A program made the translations under genes and the position numbers. Shown piece by piece: positions 59,989 through 60,000 of a DNA stretch of 60,000 nt. Every line of letters starts with the position of its first letter. Position 1 is the stretch's first letter. The notes under the pieces were generated by a model, which saw nothing but the letters and a program-made list of their open reading frames with translations, had not been told where the DNA came from and ran no database searches. Source of the DNA: Hydractinia symbiolongicarpus (lineage: Eukaryota; Cnidaria; Hydrozoa; Anthoathecata; Hydractiniidae); the NCBI RefSeq assembly GCF_029227915.1, contig NC_079887.1, positions 10,852,001 to 10,912,000 of the forward strand, written 5' to 3'.

Positions 59989-60000
59989 GTAAGATTGTTT

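Noticed and set aside
1-60000. CRISPR arrays, operons, bacterial promoters and functional tRNA or rRNA genes
   Set aside because: The sequence is eukaryotic with introns. No direct-repeat/spacer array or complete tRNA cloverleaf was seen; tRNA-like pieces are SINE heads.

Overview
The window reads as AT-rich nuclear DNA of an animal. Genes are split by short GT-AG introns, and the spaces between them hold much decayed mobile-element sequence. The repeat content fits an early-branching marine invertebrate, most likely a cnidarian and perhaps a hydrozoan: a THAP/DDE plus SWIM two-gene Harbinger-type element, a Penelope-type GIY-YIG remnant, L2/CR1-like reverse transcriptase pieces, piggyBac-like TTAA elements and tRNA-derived SINEs. 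The species is inferred, not read directly.

Layout. (1) 116-295 (-): first exon of a secreted or membrane protein whose body lies left of the window. (2) 6195-10746 (-): exons of a type I receptor with three PAN/apple domains, a cysteine-rich exon, an Ig domain and a transmembrane/tyrosine tail. Most exons carry inactivating lesions, so it is called a pseudogene. (3) 12.4-13.8 kb: a 90-bp minisatellite, CRE-containing repeats and a reverse transcriptase scrap. (4) 14428-17524: a complete but dead PIF/Harbinger-like transposon with TAA target duplications. (5) 19494-23521 (-): an intact five-exon gene for a seven-blade WD40 protein, with an 18-19-bp higher-order repeat abutting one splice donor. 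(6) 23.5-34.8 kb: mostly gene-free, with retroelement remnants, a TAATTA-rich inverted-repeat element and a perfect 34-bp-arm palindrome. (7) 34882-37763 (+): a four-exon gene for an unrecognised signal-peptide/transmembrane protein with alternating tryptophan-rich repeats. (8) 37.8-46.6 kb: several DNA-transposon-like elements and an L2/CR1-like reverse transcriptase tail. (9) 46678-59988 and beyond (+): twelve exons of the splicing regulator SFSWAP (suppressor-of-white-apricot), running off the right edge before its RS domain.

The genes show no sign of acting in one pathway; this is ordinary metazoan gene order. The most novel-looking items are the tryptophan-repeat membrane protein, the dead apple/Ig receptor, the WD40-gene repeat that reiterates sequence next to a splice donor, and the two perfect hairpins (32506-32578, and 59858-59898 just before an SFSWAP exon). 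All exon boundaries were worked out by eye from GT/AG sites, phase matching and family similarity; none is backed by transcripts.
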